A DNA stretch of 64,000 bases from Tengunoibacter tsumagoiensis (lineage in GTDB: Bacteria; Chloroflexota; Ktedonobacteria; Ktedonobacterales; Ktedonobacteraceae). A program made the translations under genes and the position numbers. How positions within the stretch are numbered: position 1 is the first letter of the stretch; each line of letters starts with the position of its first letter. Of the stretch, positions 23,908 through 32,552 are shown one piece after another. The stretch spans positions 1,054,001 through 1,118,000 of the forward strand of contig NZ_BIFR01000002.1 in the NCBI RefSeq assembly GCF_003967535.1. Direction: 5' to 3'. The notes under the pieces were generated by a model, which worked only from the letters and a program-made list of their open reading frames with translations, made no database searches and was not told the origin of the DNA.

Positions 23908-24954
23908 ATGCCATCGGTTGATGTCTCAGAGGAGCCATTGCGTTCTCGTTTGCAGATGGTGCTTTCGCCTGTGAGTGAAATGTTGACCAGCCTCCACGTT
24001 CTGGCTGATCCAGGTCATCACCTCTCAAACCAGGAGTGGGCTAGCGCTACACAGAATGACTTACCCCTTGAGGTGCGTGAAGTGACGCAGGAGATTGAGC
24101 GCTATCAGGCTGATTGGATTCACTTGATTGATCTGCTGTATCTTGATGGAAGACTAGAAATGGCAGTGCTTGAATTCCTGGATTACCTGGCTGGCTTGCC
24201 ACCGCGCCAGGTTGTGGATGTGCTCCTGGAAGGACTGCCCGATGTTGCGGCATTTGGCTGGATCAATGAGCCGCTAGAGCAAGGGGATCTCTCTACATCC
24301 TGGATACAGTTACGTATTGATCCAGAGCCGCTGGTCACGCGCTTACTCGTTGCGCTGAAGAGCTATTGGGAGCAGATCTTTCATCGTGAGTGGGAACACA
24401 GGCGTCCTCTATTGGAGCAGTGTCGTGCCCAACAGGCTATACGCCTGGACAGCATGGAACCACCACAATGGTTAGCTTCGTTACATGCTCGCATTGAGTA
24501 TGATAGGGCGACAGATACAGTAGTGTTCCATAAGAGACACGAATTGCGTTTTCCACTTGAGGAAATGCTGCGTATTGTCTGTACTCCTTCAACGTTTGCG
24601 GCGCCCCATCTTATGGTGGGCTATGGGAGAGGGCTCTTGAATCTTACCATGCACGCGACAGCGGCCTTAACCGATCTGCGGACCATTCCGCCTGGGATTC
24701 TACCAGTTGCCAAAGCTCTTTCGGATGAGACGCGATTGCAAATTTATAAATTGGTGCTTAAGCGTCCTCATTATACGCAAGAGATCGCTTTCACAATGAA
24801 GTTGGCCGAGCCTACTGTATCGCGTCATTTAAAGGTTTTGCGAGATGCAGGATTGGTGCAGAGTCGCAAAGAGGGATTAGTGGTGCTTTATACTGGGCTA
24901 CTCAACCCGGTTGATGCTTTCGCACAACGTGTGCGCGAGTTTCTCCGTAATTGA
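23908..24954 (+). CDS. ArsR-family transcriptional regulator with long N-terminal domain
   Basis: 348 residues from ATG 23908, chosen because the alternative GTG 23872 lies inside the palindrome; AAGGAGGAGC at 23886-23895 is the ribosome site with slightly long spacing. The C-terminal 90 residues are an ArsR winged helix: VAKALSDETRLQIYKLVLKR, then TQEIAFTMKLAEPTVSRHLK and VLRDAGLVQSRKEG. The first 250 residues are a separate helical domain, seen in a group of large ArsR-like proteins, with no metal-binding cysteine motif, so a non-metal ligand is likely. It heads an operon with ABC permease-ATPase-permease genes (10-bp gap) and probably represses it in the absence of the transported compound. 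Confidence 0.88.
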   Translation: MPSVDVSEEPLRSRLQMVLSPVSEMLTSLHVLADPGHHLSNQEWASATQNDLPLEVREVTQEIERYQADWIHLIDLLYLDGRLEMAVLEFLDYLAGLPPRQVVDVLLEGLPDVAAFGWINEPLEQGDLSTSWIQLRIDPEPLVTRLLVALKSYWEQIFHREWEHRRPLLEQCRAQQAIRLDSMEPPQWLASLHARIEYDRATDTVVFHKRHELRFPLEEMLRIVCTPSTFAAPHLMVGYGRGLLNLTMHATAALTDLRTIPPGILPVAKALSDETRLQIYKLVLKRPHYTQEIAFTMKLAEPTVSRHLKVLRDAGLVQSRKEGLVVLYTGLLNPVDAFAQRVREFLRN

Positions 24955-24963
24955 TCTCTTTCA

Positions 24964-25821
24964 ATGAGTGTGGCTTATGTATACCTTTTTCAAGGAGGGG
25001 ATCCTGTGCCCTATTGCATACGCGTTGGATACGCTACATTCCGGCGTAATTGGATCGTTGTCTTTCGCGCTTATCCCTGGAGCTTTTTCTTTAGTGGTCT
25101 CTTTAGTGGTCTTTGTAGTGCGGCGCTCGCCTTTTTTAGTTATTACCTCCTGGCGTACGGACAGCTTGATGAACGTTTTAGTAGGTATGCTGGTACGTCG
25201 GATTATTTGAGCTATGTCATCCTGGGCGGTAGTATTCTCTCGTTCTCAATTGGTATCCTGTTAGGCGTGAGCCGTGGGCTGATTACTGAGCGTCGTGAAG
25301 GAACGTTGGAGAGCTTGTTGCTCGCTCCTACGCGGCGCTTCCCATATTTCGCGGGCATTACTCTACAATGGGTCGTGACATGTCTGGGGGAGGCTGTCTT
25401 GCTTCTCGTGTGTGTCACCCCCTTTGGTCTCCATTTGCACCATGTTAACTGGTCCTCGTTGCTGCTGTCTTTTCCTATTGCACTGATTGGCCTCTTTGGG
25501 ATGTCGACTGTCCTGGGTGCCTTGATGCTCGCTACGGGAGATACCTATGTCTCTCAGAATACGCTCTTTGCAGCTATGACCTTTCTCTGTGGCTTTGCCT
25601 TTCCAGTCAACTATCTTCCACTTCCGCTGCAATGGTTGGGGGCCGTGCTTCCAGTCAGTGGAGTGGTGCATCTTCTGCGGGCCGCACTCCTCAATGGAGA
25701 GTCGCCTGCTCAATTGGGCCCAGAGATGCTTTTCTATCTTGTCCTTGGTCTGATATATGCAGTCGTAGGTCTCACACTCATGCGGCGAGCTGAACGCCGC
25801 GCCTTGGAAGGAGTATTCTAA
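24964..25821 (+). CDS. ABC-2 type transporter permease
   Basis: 285 residues with six predicted membrane helices in the ABC-2 pattern: an N-terminal amphipathic stretch, SFFFSGLFSGLCSAALAFFS as helix 1, and the cytoplasmic coupling segment ITERREGTLESLLLAPTRR between helices 2 and 3, a hallmark of ABC-2 drug and polysaccharide exporters. The final hydrophilic RRAERRALEGVF is cytoplasmic. Last base shared with the next ATG (TAATG). It pairs with the second permease at 26833 to form a heterodimeric channel. Exporters of this type move drugs, lipids or peptides; the cargo is unknown. Confidence 0.9.
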   Translation: MSVAYVYLFQGGDPVPYCIRVGYATFRRNWIVVFRAYPWSFFFSGLFSGLCSAALAFFSYYLLAYGQLDERFSRYAGTSDYLSYVILGGSILSFSIGILLGVSRGLITERREGTLESLLLAPTRRFPYFAGITLQWVVTCLGEAVLLLVCVTPFGLHLHHVNWSSLLLSFPIALIGLFGMSTVLGALMLATGDTYVSQNTLFAAMTFLCGFAFPVNYLPLPLQWLGAVLPVSGVVHLLRAALLNGESPAQLGPEMLFYLVLGLIYAVVGLTLMRRAERRALEGVF

Positions 25822-26846
25822 TGGAACGTGGTATCCTCGCCAGAGGCTTGACAAAAGTGTATAAGACGCGCAAGCATCGGGGATGGCTCCGTGTGGAGCG
25901 GCAGGAAAAGGTGGCAGTACAGGATTTGACCTTTCACATCCCACCAGGTCAGGTAACAGGTTTGCTGGGATTGAACGGCGCAGGGAAAACGACGACTATT
26001 AAGATGCTGAGTACACTCCTTGCACCAACCTCAGGTGAATTGCTGCTTGACGGAATCGATATGCAGCGCCAGCTTCTCGAAGTGCGCAAGCGTGTCAATA
26101 TGATTGCGGGCGGTGAGCGCATGGTGTACTGGCGTTTGACCGGACGTGAGAACCTGTGGTATTTCGGACAACTCTATAATATTGATGGGAACCTCTTGAA
26201 GAGACGTATCGAGGAACTCTTGCATCTGGTAGGCCTCGCGGATGCTGCTGATACCGTTGTCGAGCGGTATTCCAAGGGGATGAAGCAGCGCTTGCAGATT
26301 GCACGCGGCCTGATCAATGATCCCTCATATCTCTTCCTTGATGAGCCAACCATCGGCCTCGATGCACCTATTGCTCGTGAACTTCGCCAGGTTGTGCGTG
26401 CAATGGCTGAGAGTGGGAAGGGTCTCCTTCTCACCTCGCACTATCTGCACGAGGTGGAAGAACTGTGTTCTTCTATCTATGTTATTAATCAGGGGCGCCT
26501 GATCGCTGAGGGGAGCCCTGCTGACTTGAAGAGATTGACCTCACAGGAGCGCATTATACGCATGCAACTTCCTTCTCTTCCTGCTGACGTTGAAGCCGGA
26601 CTACGTGAGATGGCTCGTGAGCATATGGCGCGCCTGGAGATACTTGCCAGCGACGAGGTGATTACCGTGACGCTCCGCCATCCTCAGGATCTGGGTGGAA
26701 GTGCGGCAACAACTGTTGTGCGGACTGGAGGGACTCTGCTGAAGCTTGAAGTGGTTGAACCGAGCCTGGAGGATGCTATCTTAGCCCTCTCTGATAGTTT
26801 GCAGAGACAGGAGCAGGAAGAGGAGGTTGGCCATGGCACAAGGTAA
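25821..26846 (+). CDS. ABC transporter ATP-binding protein
   Basis: 341 residues. Walker A is GLNGAGKTT (residues 50-58), the signature motif YSKGMKQRLQIARGL, Walker B YLFLDEPTIGLD, and the H-loop LLTSHYLHEVEELC. Residues after 230 form the extra C-terminal region typical of DrrA/ABC-2 drug-export ATPases. The start overlaps the permease stop by one base and the end overlaps the second permease by 14 bp: a tightly coupled operon. Powers the permease pair 24964-27735. Confidence 0.95.
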   Translation: MERGILARGLTKVYKTRKHRGWLRVERQEKVAVQDLTFHIPPGQVTGLLGLNGAGKTTTIKMLSTLLAPTSGELLLDGIDMQRQLLEVRKRVNMIAGGERMVYWRLTGRENLWYFGQLYNIDGNLLKRRIEELLHLVGLADAADTVVERYSKGMKQRLQIARGLINDPSYLFLDEPTIGLDAPIARELRQVVRAMAESGKGLLLTSHYLHEVEELCSSIYVINQGRLIAEGSPADLKRLTSQERIIRMQLPSLPADVEAGLREMAREHMARLEILASDEVITVTLRHPQDLGGSAATTVVRTGGTLLKLEVVEPSLEDAILALSDSLQRQEQEEEVGHGTR

Positions 26847-27735
26847 ACGACAGGCAGCAATGCCAGTCTCTTTTTGCACCTCTTCTATAGCGCTTGAAAA
26901 CCCACGTCAACGCTTGACTCGCTATTGGCGTATTATTATGGCTGAGATGCTGAAGCAGCACCGAATGCTCTTTGGTGGCAAATTGATCTACTGTTCAATG
27001 TTGCTCTGGCCTGCGTTGGAGCTGGGTACTGCCTATTATACCTTTCAACCACTGGCTCATGCGCCCGGCCTGCGTCAACATTGGCCTCTGGCCGCTGATG
27101 CGCGTGCAGTGATGCTCTTCTTCATTACGGGAATGCTGGCGTATGTCTTTTACTGGTCACTGGTGCAATCGTCCTGGATGTTTTCGCGCGAACGTTTTGA
27201 GGGGACGTTGGAGATGATGTTTTTGACGCCTGCCAATCGCCTTGTTCTCATGCTTGCCAATGGAACTGCCGCCCTTTTTCAGAGCGTCTGGCTCTTTCTG
27301 ACATTTACTGTTGGGCTGATGGCACTGGTGGGTGGGCTGCATATGTCGCATCCAATGATGCTTGTGCTCGCATTCCTTTCCCTGTTCCTACCTGCGATGG
27401 CCTGGGCCGTCTTTCTCAATAGTTTCTGTATTTTTGCTCGTGACAGTAGCTTTTTTTATTCGTTGTTGGAGCCGACCATGTCTTTCTTGAGCGCTGTCCG
27501 CCTGCCACCTTTTGTCTATCCACTTGCCGTGCGTGTTGTGGGCAGCGTTCTCCCTTTGACAACGAGCCTGATCATTCTGCGTGCAGCCTTGTTGGAGGGG
27601 GCAACGTTAATGCAACTTATGCCCCAGCTTGTTTTCCTGATGGGTTTAACTCTGGTGTTGTTTGTGCTTGCGGCCTGGGCGCTCAAACGGGGCGAGGAGC
27701 ATGCTCGTCATACTGGTAGCCTCTCTCTTTTCTAA
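26833..27735 (+). CDS. ABC-2 type transporter permease
   Basis: 300 residues with about six hydrophobic segments and the same ABC-2 layout as the first permease, including the cytoplasmic SRERFEGTLEMMFLTPANR coupling segment. The ATG at 26833 follows GAGGAGG (26819-26825) with good spacing; a TTG at 26827 is less likely. It is the last gene of the ArsR operon. The two permeases are only distantly similar, so the transporter is a heterodimer. Confidence 0.9.
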   Translation: MAQGKRQAAMPVSFCTSSIALENPRQRLTRYWRIIMAEMLKQHRMLFGGKLIYCSMLLWPALELGTAYYTFQPLAHAPGLRQHWPLAADARAVMLFFITGMLAYVFYWSLVQSSWMFSRERFEGTLEMMFLTPANRLVLMLANGTAALFQSVWLFLTFTVGLMALVGGLHMSHPMMLVLAFLSLFLPAMAWAVFLNSFCIFARDSSFFYSLLEPTMSFLSAVRLPPFVYPLAVRVVGSVLPLTTSLIILRAALLEGATLMQLMPQLVFLMGLTLVLFVLAAWALKRGEEHARHTGSLSLF

Positions 27736-28142
27736 ACTTCCCGTGAAAGAGACGTGATAGCAGTCTGGCGTGGGGCTGCCATCCATGTGGAGTGCATAGA
27801 ATTGGGCGTAGCCCCATTGCTGATGGCATGACCCACTCAGAGAGCTTTCTCGATAATGGTTCTGCCAACAGCTATATACTGGCATGCCTTGCTAACGAAC
27901 TCCTTGTATCCTCTCAGAACTCTCTTTCATCATATCACTTTCCCAGCAAGAGCTTATGCTCTCTACCTATCATCGTAAAGATTTTGTATATGTCGGCTTT
28001 ACCTGCACAACTTGCCGATTTTCATGTATTCATTTTTGCAATGGCGAATTTCACGGTGCTGCGATGAGATGGGTAGTACCATTCTTGCACGCGCGTTTTC
28101 CTGGAATGAAATAGGCAACTGCTGGCAGTCACTGGTGAATCG
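27736..28142. other. Gap after the ABC operon
   Basis: About 400 bp without a supportable gene. Open frames on both strands (27646-27885 minus, 27792-28067 plus) have no recognisable product. GGGGCT at about 27770 and AGCCCC at about 27809 could pair in a long hairpin but with a 35-nt loop, so this is weak evidence for a terminator of the operon. Confidence 0.3.
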
Positions 28143-29015
28143 TCAGTTGAGCAGGATCGCCAGGTGCAACTGGTGTAGCTGTGCAGGGTCGACGATTGCA
28201 TCGATGGCAACGAACTTTCCATCTCTAATGGTGAGACGCAGGAGGAGCAGGAGTTGCCCACGTGGGGCAAGAACGATTCCTACTGCTCCGTCTATGAGTA
28301 TCGGTTGCGCGAATGGGATACGTTCCATGATCTGTCTTGCTCCTCTAGCGACGGCCTGTGCGCCACGGACTTCCCTTACTGCGCCACGGGACACAGCTAC
28401 GTGGTCGGCTCGGAACACAATATCAGGATCGAGCAGTGTCAACAGTGCGTCAAAGGCTCCTTCGCGTGAGGCGGCGAGGAAGGCAGCAACGACTTCTCGA
28501 TTTGCATCAAGATCAGTGTCTTTCCTCATTGCTGCACCTTGCACGCGGCGGCGGGCACGACTGGCAAGTTGCCTCGTCGCCATCGGAGAACGTTCCACAA
28601 GAGGCGCAATCTCATTGAATGGCACGGCAAAGATGTCATGCAGGACGAAGGCGAGTCGCTCAGCGGGAGCAAGTGTATCCAGGACCACCAACAGCGCCAG
28701 ACCCACCGCATCGGCAAGTTCCGCCTCTTCTTCAGGGTCAATGCCGTCATCATGGCTGGTGATGGGCGACGCTTCCAGAGACTGCTCACGCCGCGATGTA
28801 CGCGCATGGAGCATATTGAGGCAGACTCGCGCCACTACCGTTGTCAGCCACCCGCCCAGGTTCGAGATGGTGCTCATGTCGGAACGGAAGAGATGTAGCC
28901 AGACCTCCTGGACTGCATCTTCTGCCTCGGCGAGGGAGCCAAGCATGCGGTAAGCCATCGCTCGCAGACGCGGACGCTCCGCCTCAAATTGGGTAGCCAG
29001 TTGTGTATCTCTCAT
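28143..29015 (-). CDS. ECF41-type RNA polymerase sigma factor with SnoaL-like C-terminal domain
   Basis: 290 residues. Region sigma-2 is ERPRLRAMAYRMLGSLAEAE then DAVQEVWLHLFR; sigma-4 is VVLDTLAPAERLAFVLHDIF followed by FNEIAPLVERSPMATRQLAS. Residues about 170-285 are a SnoaL/NTF2-like domain (REVVAAFLAASREGAFDALL), the feature of ECF41 and SigJ-like sigma factors, where it regulates activity in place of a separate anti-sigma. The end VDPAQLHQL is a variant of the family's NPDKL-type tail. Usual partners of ECF41 (carboxymuconolactone decarboxylase, oxidoreductase or epimerase) are absent; the divergent neighbour is a LUD protein. Start ATG 29013-29015; a ribosome site (AGGAAATGTG) is just upstream. 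Confidence 0.92.
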   Translation of the reverse strand: MRDTQLATQFEAERPRLRAMAYRMLGSLAEAEDAVQEVWLHLFRSDMSTISNLGGWLTTVVARVCLNMLHARTSRREQSLEASPITSHDDGIDPEEEAELADAVGLALLVVLDTLAPAERLAFVLHDIFAVPFNEIAPLVERSPMATRQLASRARRRVQGAAMRKDTDLDANREVVAAFLAASREGAFDALLTLLDPDIVFRADHVAVSRGAVREVRGAQAVARGARQIMERIPFAQPILIDGAVGIVLAPRGQLLLLLRLTIRDGKFVAIDAIVDPAQLHQLHLAILLN

Positions 29016-29194
29016 TGGTCACATTTCCTCGTTTTGATTTGTCATAAGTATGACAAGGGAAACCTGGCTGATGTGACAAGGAAAGTCCTTTCCACCTTCG
29101 CTGTCGTATATGCGAGCCAGGTATCAATGAAATGTTATCGCTACAAAAGGGAGAGGCTTTCCGGGCAAAAGATAAGAAAGGGAAAATAACCTCA

Positions 29195-29824
29195 ATGGCT
29201 ACCAATCTCTCACATTCTGAATTCACACAACTGGCATCTGAGAAGCAGATCGAGAAGACTATTCAGGCGCTACAAGCCAACGGCATATACGTTGTTCTCT
29301 TTGAGACCGGTGAAGAAGCAAGAGCGTATGTGCTTGACCTCATTCCCGATGGCACAAAGGTCTACGATTCACCCTCGCGTACCATTGAAGTACTTGGCCT
29401 GACAGAGCAGATCGAGCACGCTAGCCGCTTTCAAGCTGTGCGTACTCTGTTATCAACGTTTGATCACGTTACCCAACGCAACGAGATGCGCAAGCTGGTT
29501 GCGGCCCCCGATGTACTGGTGGGAAGCGTCCAGGCAATTACTGAACGGGGAGAGGTCCTCATTGCATCAGCCTCTGGCAGCCAGGTAGGTGCTGCCGCCT
29601 TTGGCGCAAGCAAGGTGATCTGGGTGGTTGGCACACAAAAGCTCGTACATACGCTCTCAGATGGGCTTCGTCGTATCCACGACTACAGCCTTCCCTTAGA
29701 ACATGAACGTTCCCTACAAGTCTATGGCCAGACCAGCTCCATCAATAAACTCCTGACCATCAATGCAGAGCACGAGCCTGGTCGTACCACGATGGTTCTG
29801 GTTAAGCAGCAGCTTGGTTTCTAG
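29195..29824 (+). CDS. LUD-domain (lactate utilisation, LutC/YkgG-like) protein
   Basis: About 209 residues of the LUD domain: FTQLASEKQIEKTIQALQAN, then SGSQVGAAAFGASKVIWVVG and the DGLRRIHDYSLPLE end that is typical of this fold. LutC works with LutA/LutB in L-lactate oxidation, but those genes are not here, so a stand-alone role is more likely. ATG 29195 was chosen because GAAAGGGA lies 9 bp ahead; the frame reaches back to 29132. It is divergent from the ECF sigma gene (180 bp), which might control it, although no -35/-10 pair of ECF type can be proved. Confidence 0.87.
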   Translation: MATNLSHSEFTQLASEKQIEKTIQALQANGIYVVLFETGEEARAYVLDLIPDGTKVYDSPSRTIEVLGLTEQIEHASRFQAVRTLLSTFDHVTQRNEMRKLVAAPDVLVGSVQAITERGEVLIASASGSQVGAAAFGASKVIWVVGTQKLVHTLSDGLRRIHDYSLPLEHERSLQVYGQTSSINKLLTINAEHEPGRTTMVLVKQQLGF

Positions 29825-29941
29825 GAGATCTGAACACAAGTCATACGTAGCATCTCAGTCAGAAGATGTGCCTCCTCTAGAAGCCATCAACGAAACTCTT
29901 TGGGCTCAAAAAGTGGGCTGTTAGGGGAATAAAAAGTAACT

Positions 29942-29973
29942 CCTTCCAGAACAGGCACTTCTGCTCTGGAGGG
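29942..29973. terminator. Hairpin between LUD gene and convergent hydrolase remnant
   Basis: CCTTCCAGAACAG and CTGCTCTGGAGGG pair over 13 bp with one mismatch and one G-U, around a 6-nt loop. It lies 118 bp after the LUD stop. No U-tract. Confidence 0.5.
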
Positions 29974-30029
29974 GAAGCCCAACTGCCTGATTTGCTAAAG
30001 AAAGTTATAAGCTGAATGTTTTTCCTCTA

Positions 30030-30490
30030 TCAATCGCTGAGTAAATCAGGCAGCATCAAGTTGACAAATATCTCTTCTAGATGATCATGCTCAGTACAAA
30101 ATCCAGTCATGACAACCACAAGATCGAGATCAGGAATTACGGCAATATACTGACCAAGAGCACCGGCATTAAAGAAGGCATCATGATTGTGCCATCGCGC
30201 AAATTGCTTGATATACCCATGCTGCATCGTCTCTTGGATGTAGGTGACAGGAATAATTTGCTGGTCATCTCAGAGACCTTGATTGAGATAAAGATACCCG
30301 TATTTTGCCATCTCTCGTGGGGTCAATTGTAGGCCAAAACTGCCAATATATTGACCAGGGCGATCAATGCTCCAGGGATACGTTTGCTGCTCATCCCAGA
30401 GTCCAAAGGGATGAGGATCATCAAGCACAAGGGCGTCCTCTTTCCACGGGAAAGGTGTTCCTGTCTCGCTGTGCCATGAAAAAGAGAGGA
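30030..30490 (-). pseudogene. Serine hydrolase (class C beta-lactamase fold) remnant
   Basis: Two adjacent minus-strand frames make one protein end. The first holds FGLQLTPREMAKYGYLYLNQ, a hallmark of serine hydrolases of the beta-lactamase/EstB type, up to about 30270. After a frameshift near 30250 the second has HGYIKQFARWHNHDAFFNAG and ALGQYIAVIPDLDLVVVMTG (the HxG-like GQYI-V-P-L end). The N-terminal SxxK nucleophile part is missing. Dead gene. Confidence 0.75.
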
Positions 30491-30763
30491 AATAATGATT
30501 TATTTGCACAAAAACGGTTTTAGTGCTAGATGCAACAGGGAGGTGAGACAGCCTGCTTGCAAAGGGTTGGAAGGTAAGGGCAGTCACCCGCGACTGTACC
30601 TCGCCTGCTGCACAAACGTGGCGTCAAGCAGGAGCTGAGGTCTTTCGTCCACGCTCTGGGCAAAGTGTGAAGCGACTTTCTGTTCAAGAGCGACAAGCCT
30701 TCTCGTCGCCTATTCTGGCACCCTATCAGACGTATAAGATAGTTAAAGTAAGAAAGGATAGAG

Positions 30764-31582
30764 ATGGATTATCAAAATTTCCTCCTGAAGACGCTCACAG
30801 CAGCTGCCCAAATAGCGCGTGACCGTTTTGGAAACGTCTCATCAGCGAGAAAATGTGGCGACCCCACCCAGATGGTCACTGAGGCTGATAGAGAGATATC
30901 AAGCATGATGATCGCAGAGATTCAGCGGACCTATCCGACCCATAATATCCTCGATGAAGAGGCAGGGATCTTTGACAATTCTTCTGCCTATACCTGGGTG
31001 ATTGATCCCATCGATGGAACCAGTAATTTTGCGCAGTCCAGCCCGCTCTATGGCTGTATGATAGGACTGCTCAAAGACCACGAACCAGTTGCTGGTGGGT
31101 TCGCGCTCCCTGCTTTTCACGAAATCTATACGGCTGAAAAAGGAAAGGGTGCATACTGCAATCAGCAACGTGTGTGGGTGCAAGATGATCAGGAATTGCT
31201 CTCAGCCTTGATTGCTTATGGAATAGAAAAGGGTCAAGGAGATTCGCAGAGAACCAGAAAAGAATGCGAACTCTTGGCAGAAATCATCCTGGCTTGTGGA
31301 AGTGTCCACACAAGTGGGAGTGTTTTTGACGCTGCGATGGTTGCGAAAGGAGTCTATGGCGGCTTCCTGTATCGGAACTGTAAAATTTGGGATAATGTGG
31401 CACAGCACCTTCTGCTTGAGGAAGCAGGAGCTCTCTATACCGATTTTTTTGGCCAGCCGATCGATTATAGTCATCCTTTGACGAAAGCAACAGAGACGTT
31501 TCATTTTTGTGCAGCTCCCCCGGCTTTCCATCGTCAACTCCAGCAGATTATTTCTACCTGGAAGGTGAAGGGTGCTTGTTGA
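30764..31582 (+). CDS. Inositol monophosphatase-family phosphatase
   Basis: A 272-residue magnesium-dependent phosphatase. Motif 1 is VIDPIDGTSNFA (metal ligands D-x-I-D-G-T), the upstream acid pair is in NILDEEAG, and motif 2 is KIWDNVAQHLLLEEAGA (W-D). The substrate in the family ranges over inositol, fructose or histidinol phosphates. The start follows AAGAAAGGATAGAG. The gene stands alone between the decayed beta-lactamase-fold hydrolase and a hairpin shared with the sugar isomerase/dehydrogenase genes, so a role in the same sugar pathway is possible but unproved. Confidence 0.9.
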   Translation: MDYQNFLLKTLTAAAQIARDRFGNVSSARKCGDPTQMVTEADREISSMMIAEIQRTYPTHNILDEEAGIFDNSSAYTWVIDPIDGTSNFAQSSPLYGCMIGLLKDHEPVAGGFALPAFHEIYTAEKGKGAYCNQQRVWVQDDQELLSALIAYGIEKGQGDSQRTRKECELLAEIILACGSVHTSGSVFDAAMVAKGVYGGFLYRNCKIWDNVAQHLLLEEAGALYTDFFGQPIDYSHPLTKATETFHFCAAPPAFHRQLQQIISTWKVKGAC

Positions 31583-31617
31583 GGAGCCCACTCATGTTTG
31601 GACGATTTCTTCGTCAG

Positions 31618-31649
31618 AGGGACGAGCATGGCAACAGCGAGCTCGTCCT
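31618..31649. terminator. Hairpin between convergent phosphatase and isomerase genes
   Basis: AGGGACGAGC (31618-31627) and GCTCGTCCT (31641-31649) pair around a 13-nt loop, between two converging stop codons. Good candidate for a two-way terminator; no U-tract follows on the plus strand. Confidence 0.5.
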
Positions 31650-31715
31650 CTAAGGTTTAGAAAACGACGCAGAGGTCAGTAGTATGCAATACGAAACTCG
31701 TTGCTCTGTTTTTGT

Positions 31716-32552
31716 CTAGGCCAGGGAGGCGATGATGGCTTGCAGGCGTGTCACGGCTGCCGGAATATGTTCGCCTGGCAGGTGCTCTAAGATCAGTGGC
31801 AGATCAGGACGCCTGGTGCGCAGAAAGTCGATGTAGGGCTCCTGTGGGAAGACACCCAGACCAAATTCTGGTGTATCCACTTCGGCACCCTCCGCGCTCA
31901 CATCCTTCAGGTGCGCAATGACAAAGCGATCCTCAAAACGCTGAAAAAACTCTTCCGCTCTTTGTGTGCTCTCTGGCAACATGGCGTGTGTGAGATAGTT
32001 GTAGGGATCGAGTACCATTTGCAGATGTGGGGAGGCGATGCGCTCCAACATGATTTCCATCCGATCGTAGCTGCCAATGACGTTATTGACGAAGCCTTCC
32101 AGGGCTAGAATAGAGCCATGCTGCTGCGCGACCGGGACCAGTTCGTTGAGCGTCTGGTAGAGTGTCTCCCAGGCTGCCGCACTCTGATTTTCGGGCGAGG
32201 CGATCCAATCGTTTTCTGCATGGAGAGTCCCTGTCTCTGTGGCTACTACTGGTGTTCCTAACAGTGGTGCAACCTGGAGACAACGTTTGATATAGTCGAT
32301 AGAACTGCGGCGTTTGGCCTGATCGGGAGCTACGAGATTACGATATGCGGCCAGTCCGACGATACTGATGCCCTGCGCCTCCAATGTCGCACGAAGCGTT
32401 GCACTGTGCTCTGGGTGGGCCAGACAATCATCCAGGAGCGTGTTGGCAAGCTGTACTGTAGTCAGACCAGAGTGGTGGCATGCGGCAATCAGGCTCTCTA
32501 CGTCAGGGTAGTCATAGGAGAAGACGCCGAGTCGTGGCCATGCAGGTGTCAT
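31716..32552 (-). CDS. Sugar phosphate isomerase/epimerase (AP endonuclease 2-like TIM barrel)
   Basis: 278 residues of the xylose-isomerase-like TIM barrel family. Seen: PRLGVFSYDYPDVESLIAAC, VVATETGTLHAEND (metal-binding Glu), ILALEGFVNNVIG, LQMVLDPYNYL (metal Asp), FVIAHLKDVS (metal His/Asp) and PLILEHLPGE. It acts in inositol or sugar catabolism, usually with a Gfo/Idh/MocA dehydrogenase, which is exactly the upstream gene (4-bp overlap). Start ATG 32550-32552 is fixed by that overlap. Specific sugar unknown. Confidence 0.9.
   Translation of the reverse strand: MTPAWPRLGVFSYDYPDVESLIAACHHSGLTTVQLANTLLDDCLAHPEHSATLRATLEAQGISIVGLAAYRNLVAPDQAKRRSSIDYIKRCLQVAPLLGTPVVATETGTLHAENDWIASPENQSAAAWETLYQTLNELVPVAQQHGSILALEGFVNNVIGSYDRMEIMLERIASPHLQMVLDPYNYLTHAMLPESTQRAEEFFQRFEDRFVIAHLKDVSAEGAEVDTPEFGLGVFPQEPYIDFLRTRRPDLPLILEHLPGEHIPAAVTRLQAIIASLA

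Noticed and set aside
30511..30763. Possible cobalamin-type riboswitch before the phosphatase gene
   Set aside because: Only fragments such as GGCAGTCACCCGCGACTG looked similar; the conserved B12 box is not present.
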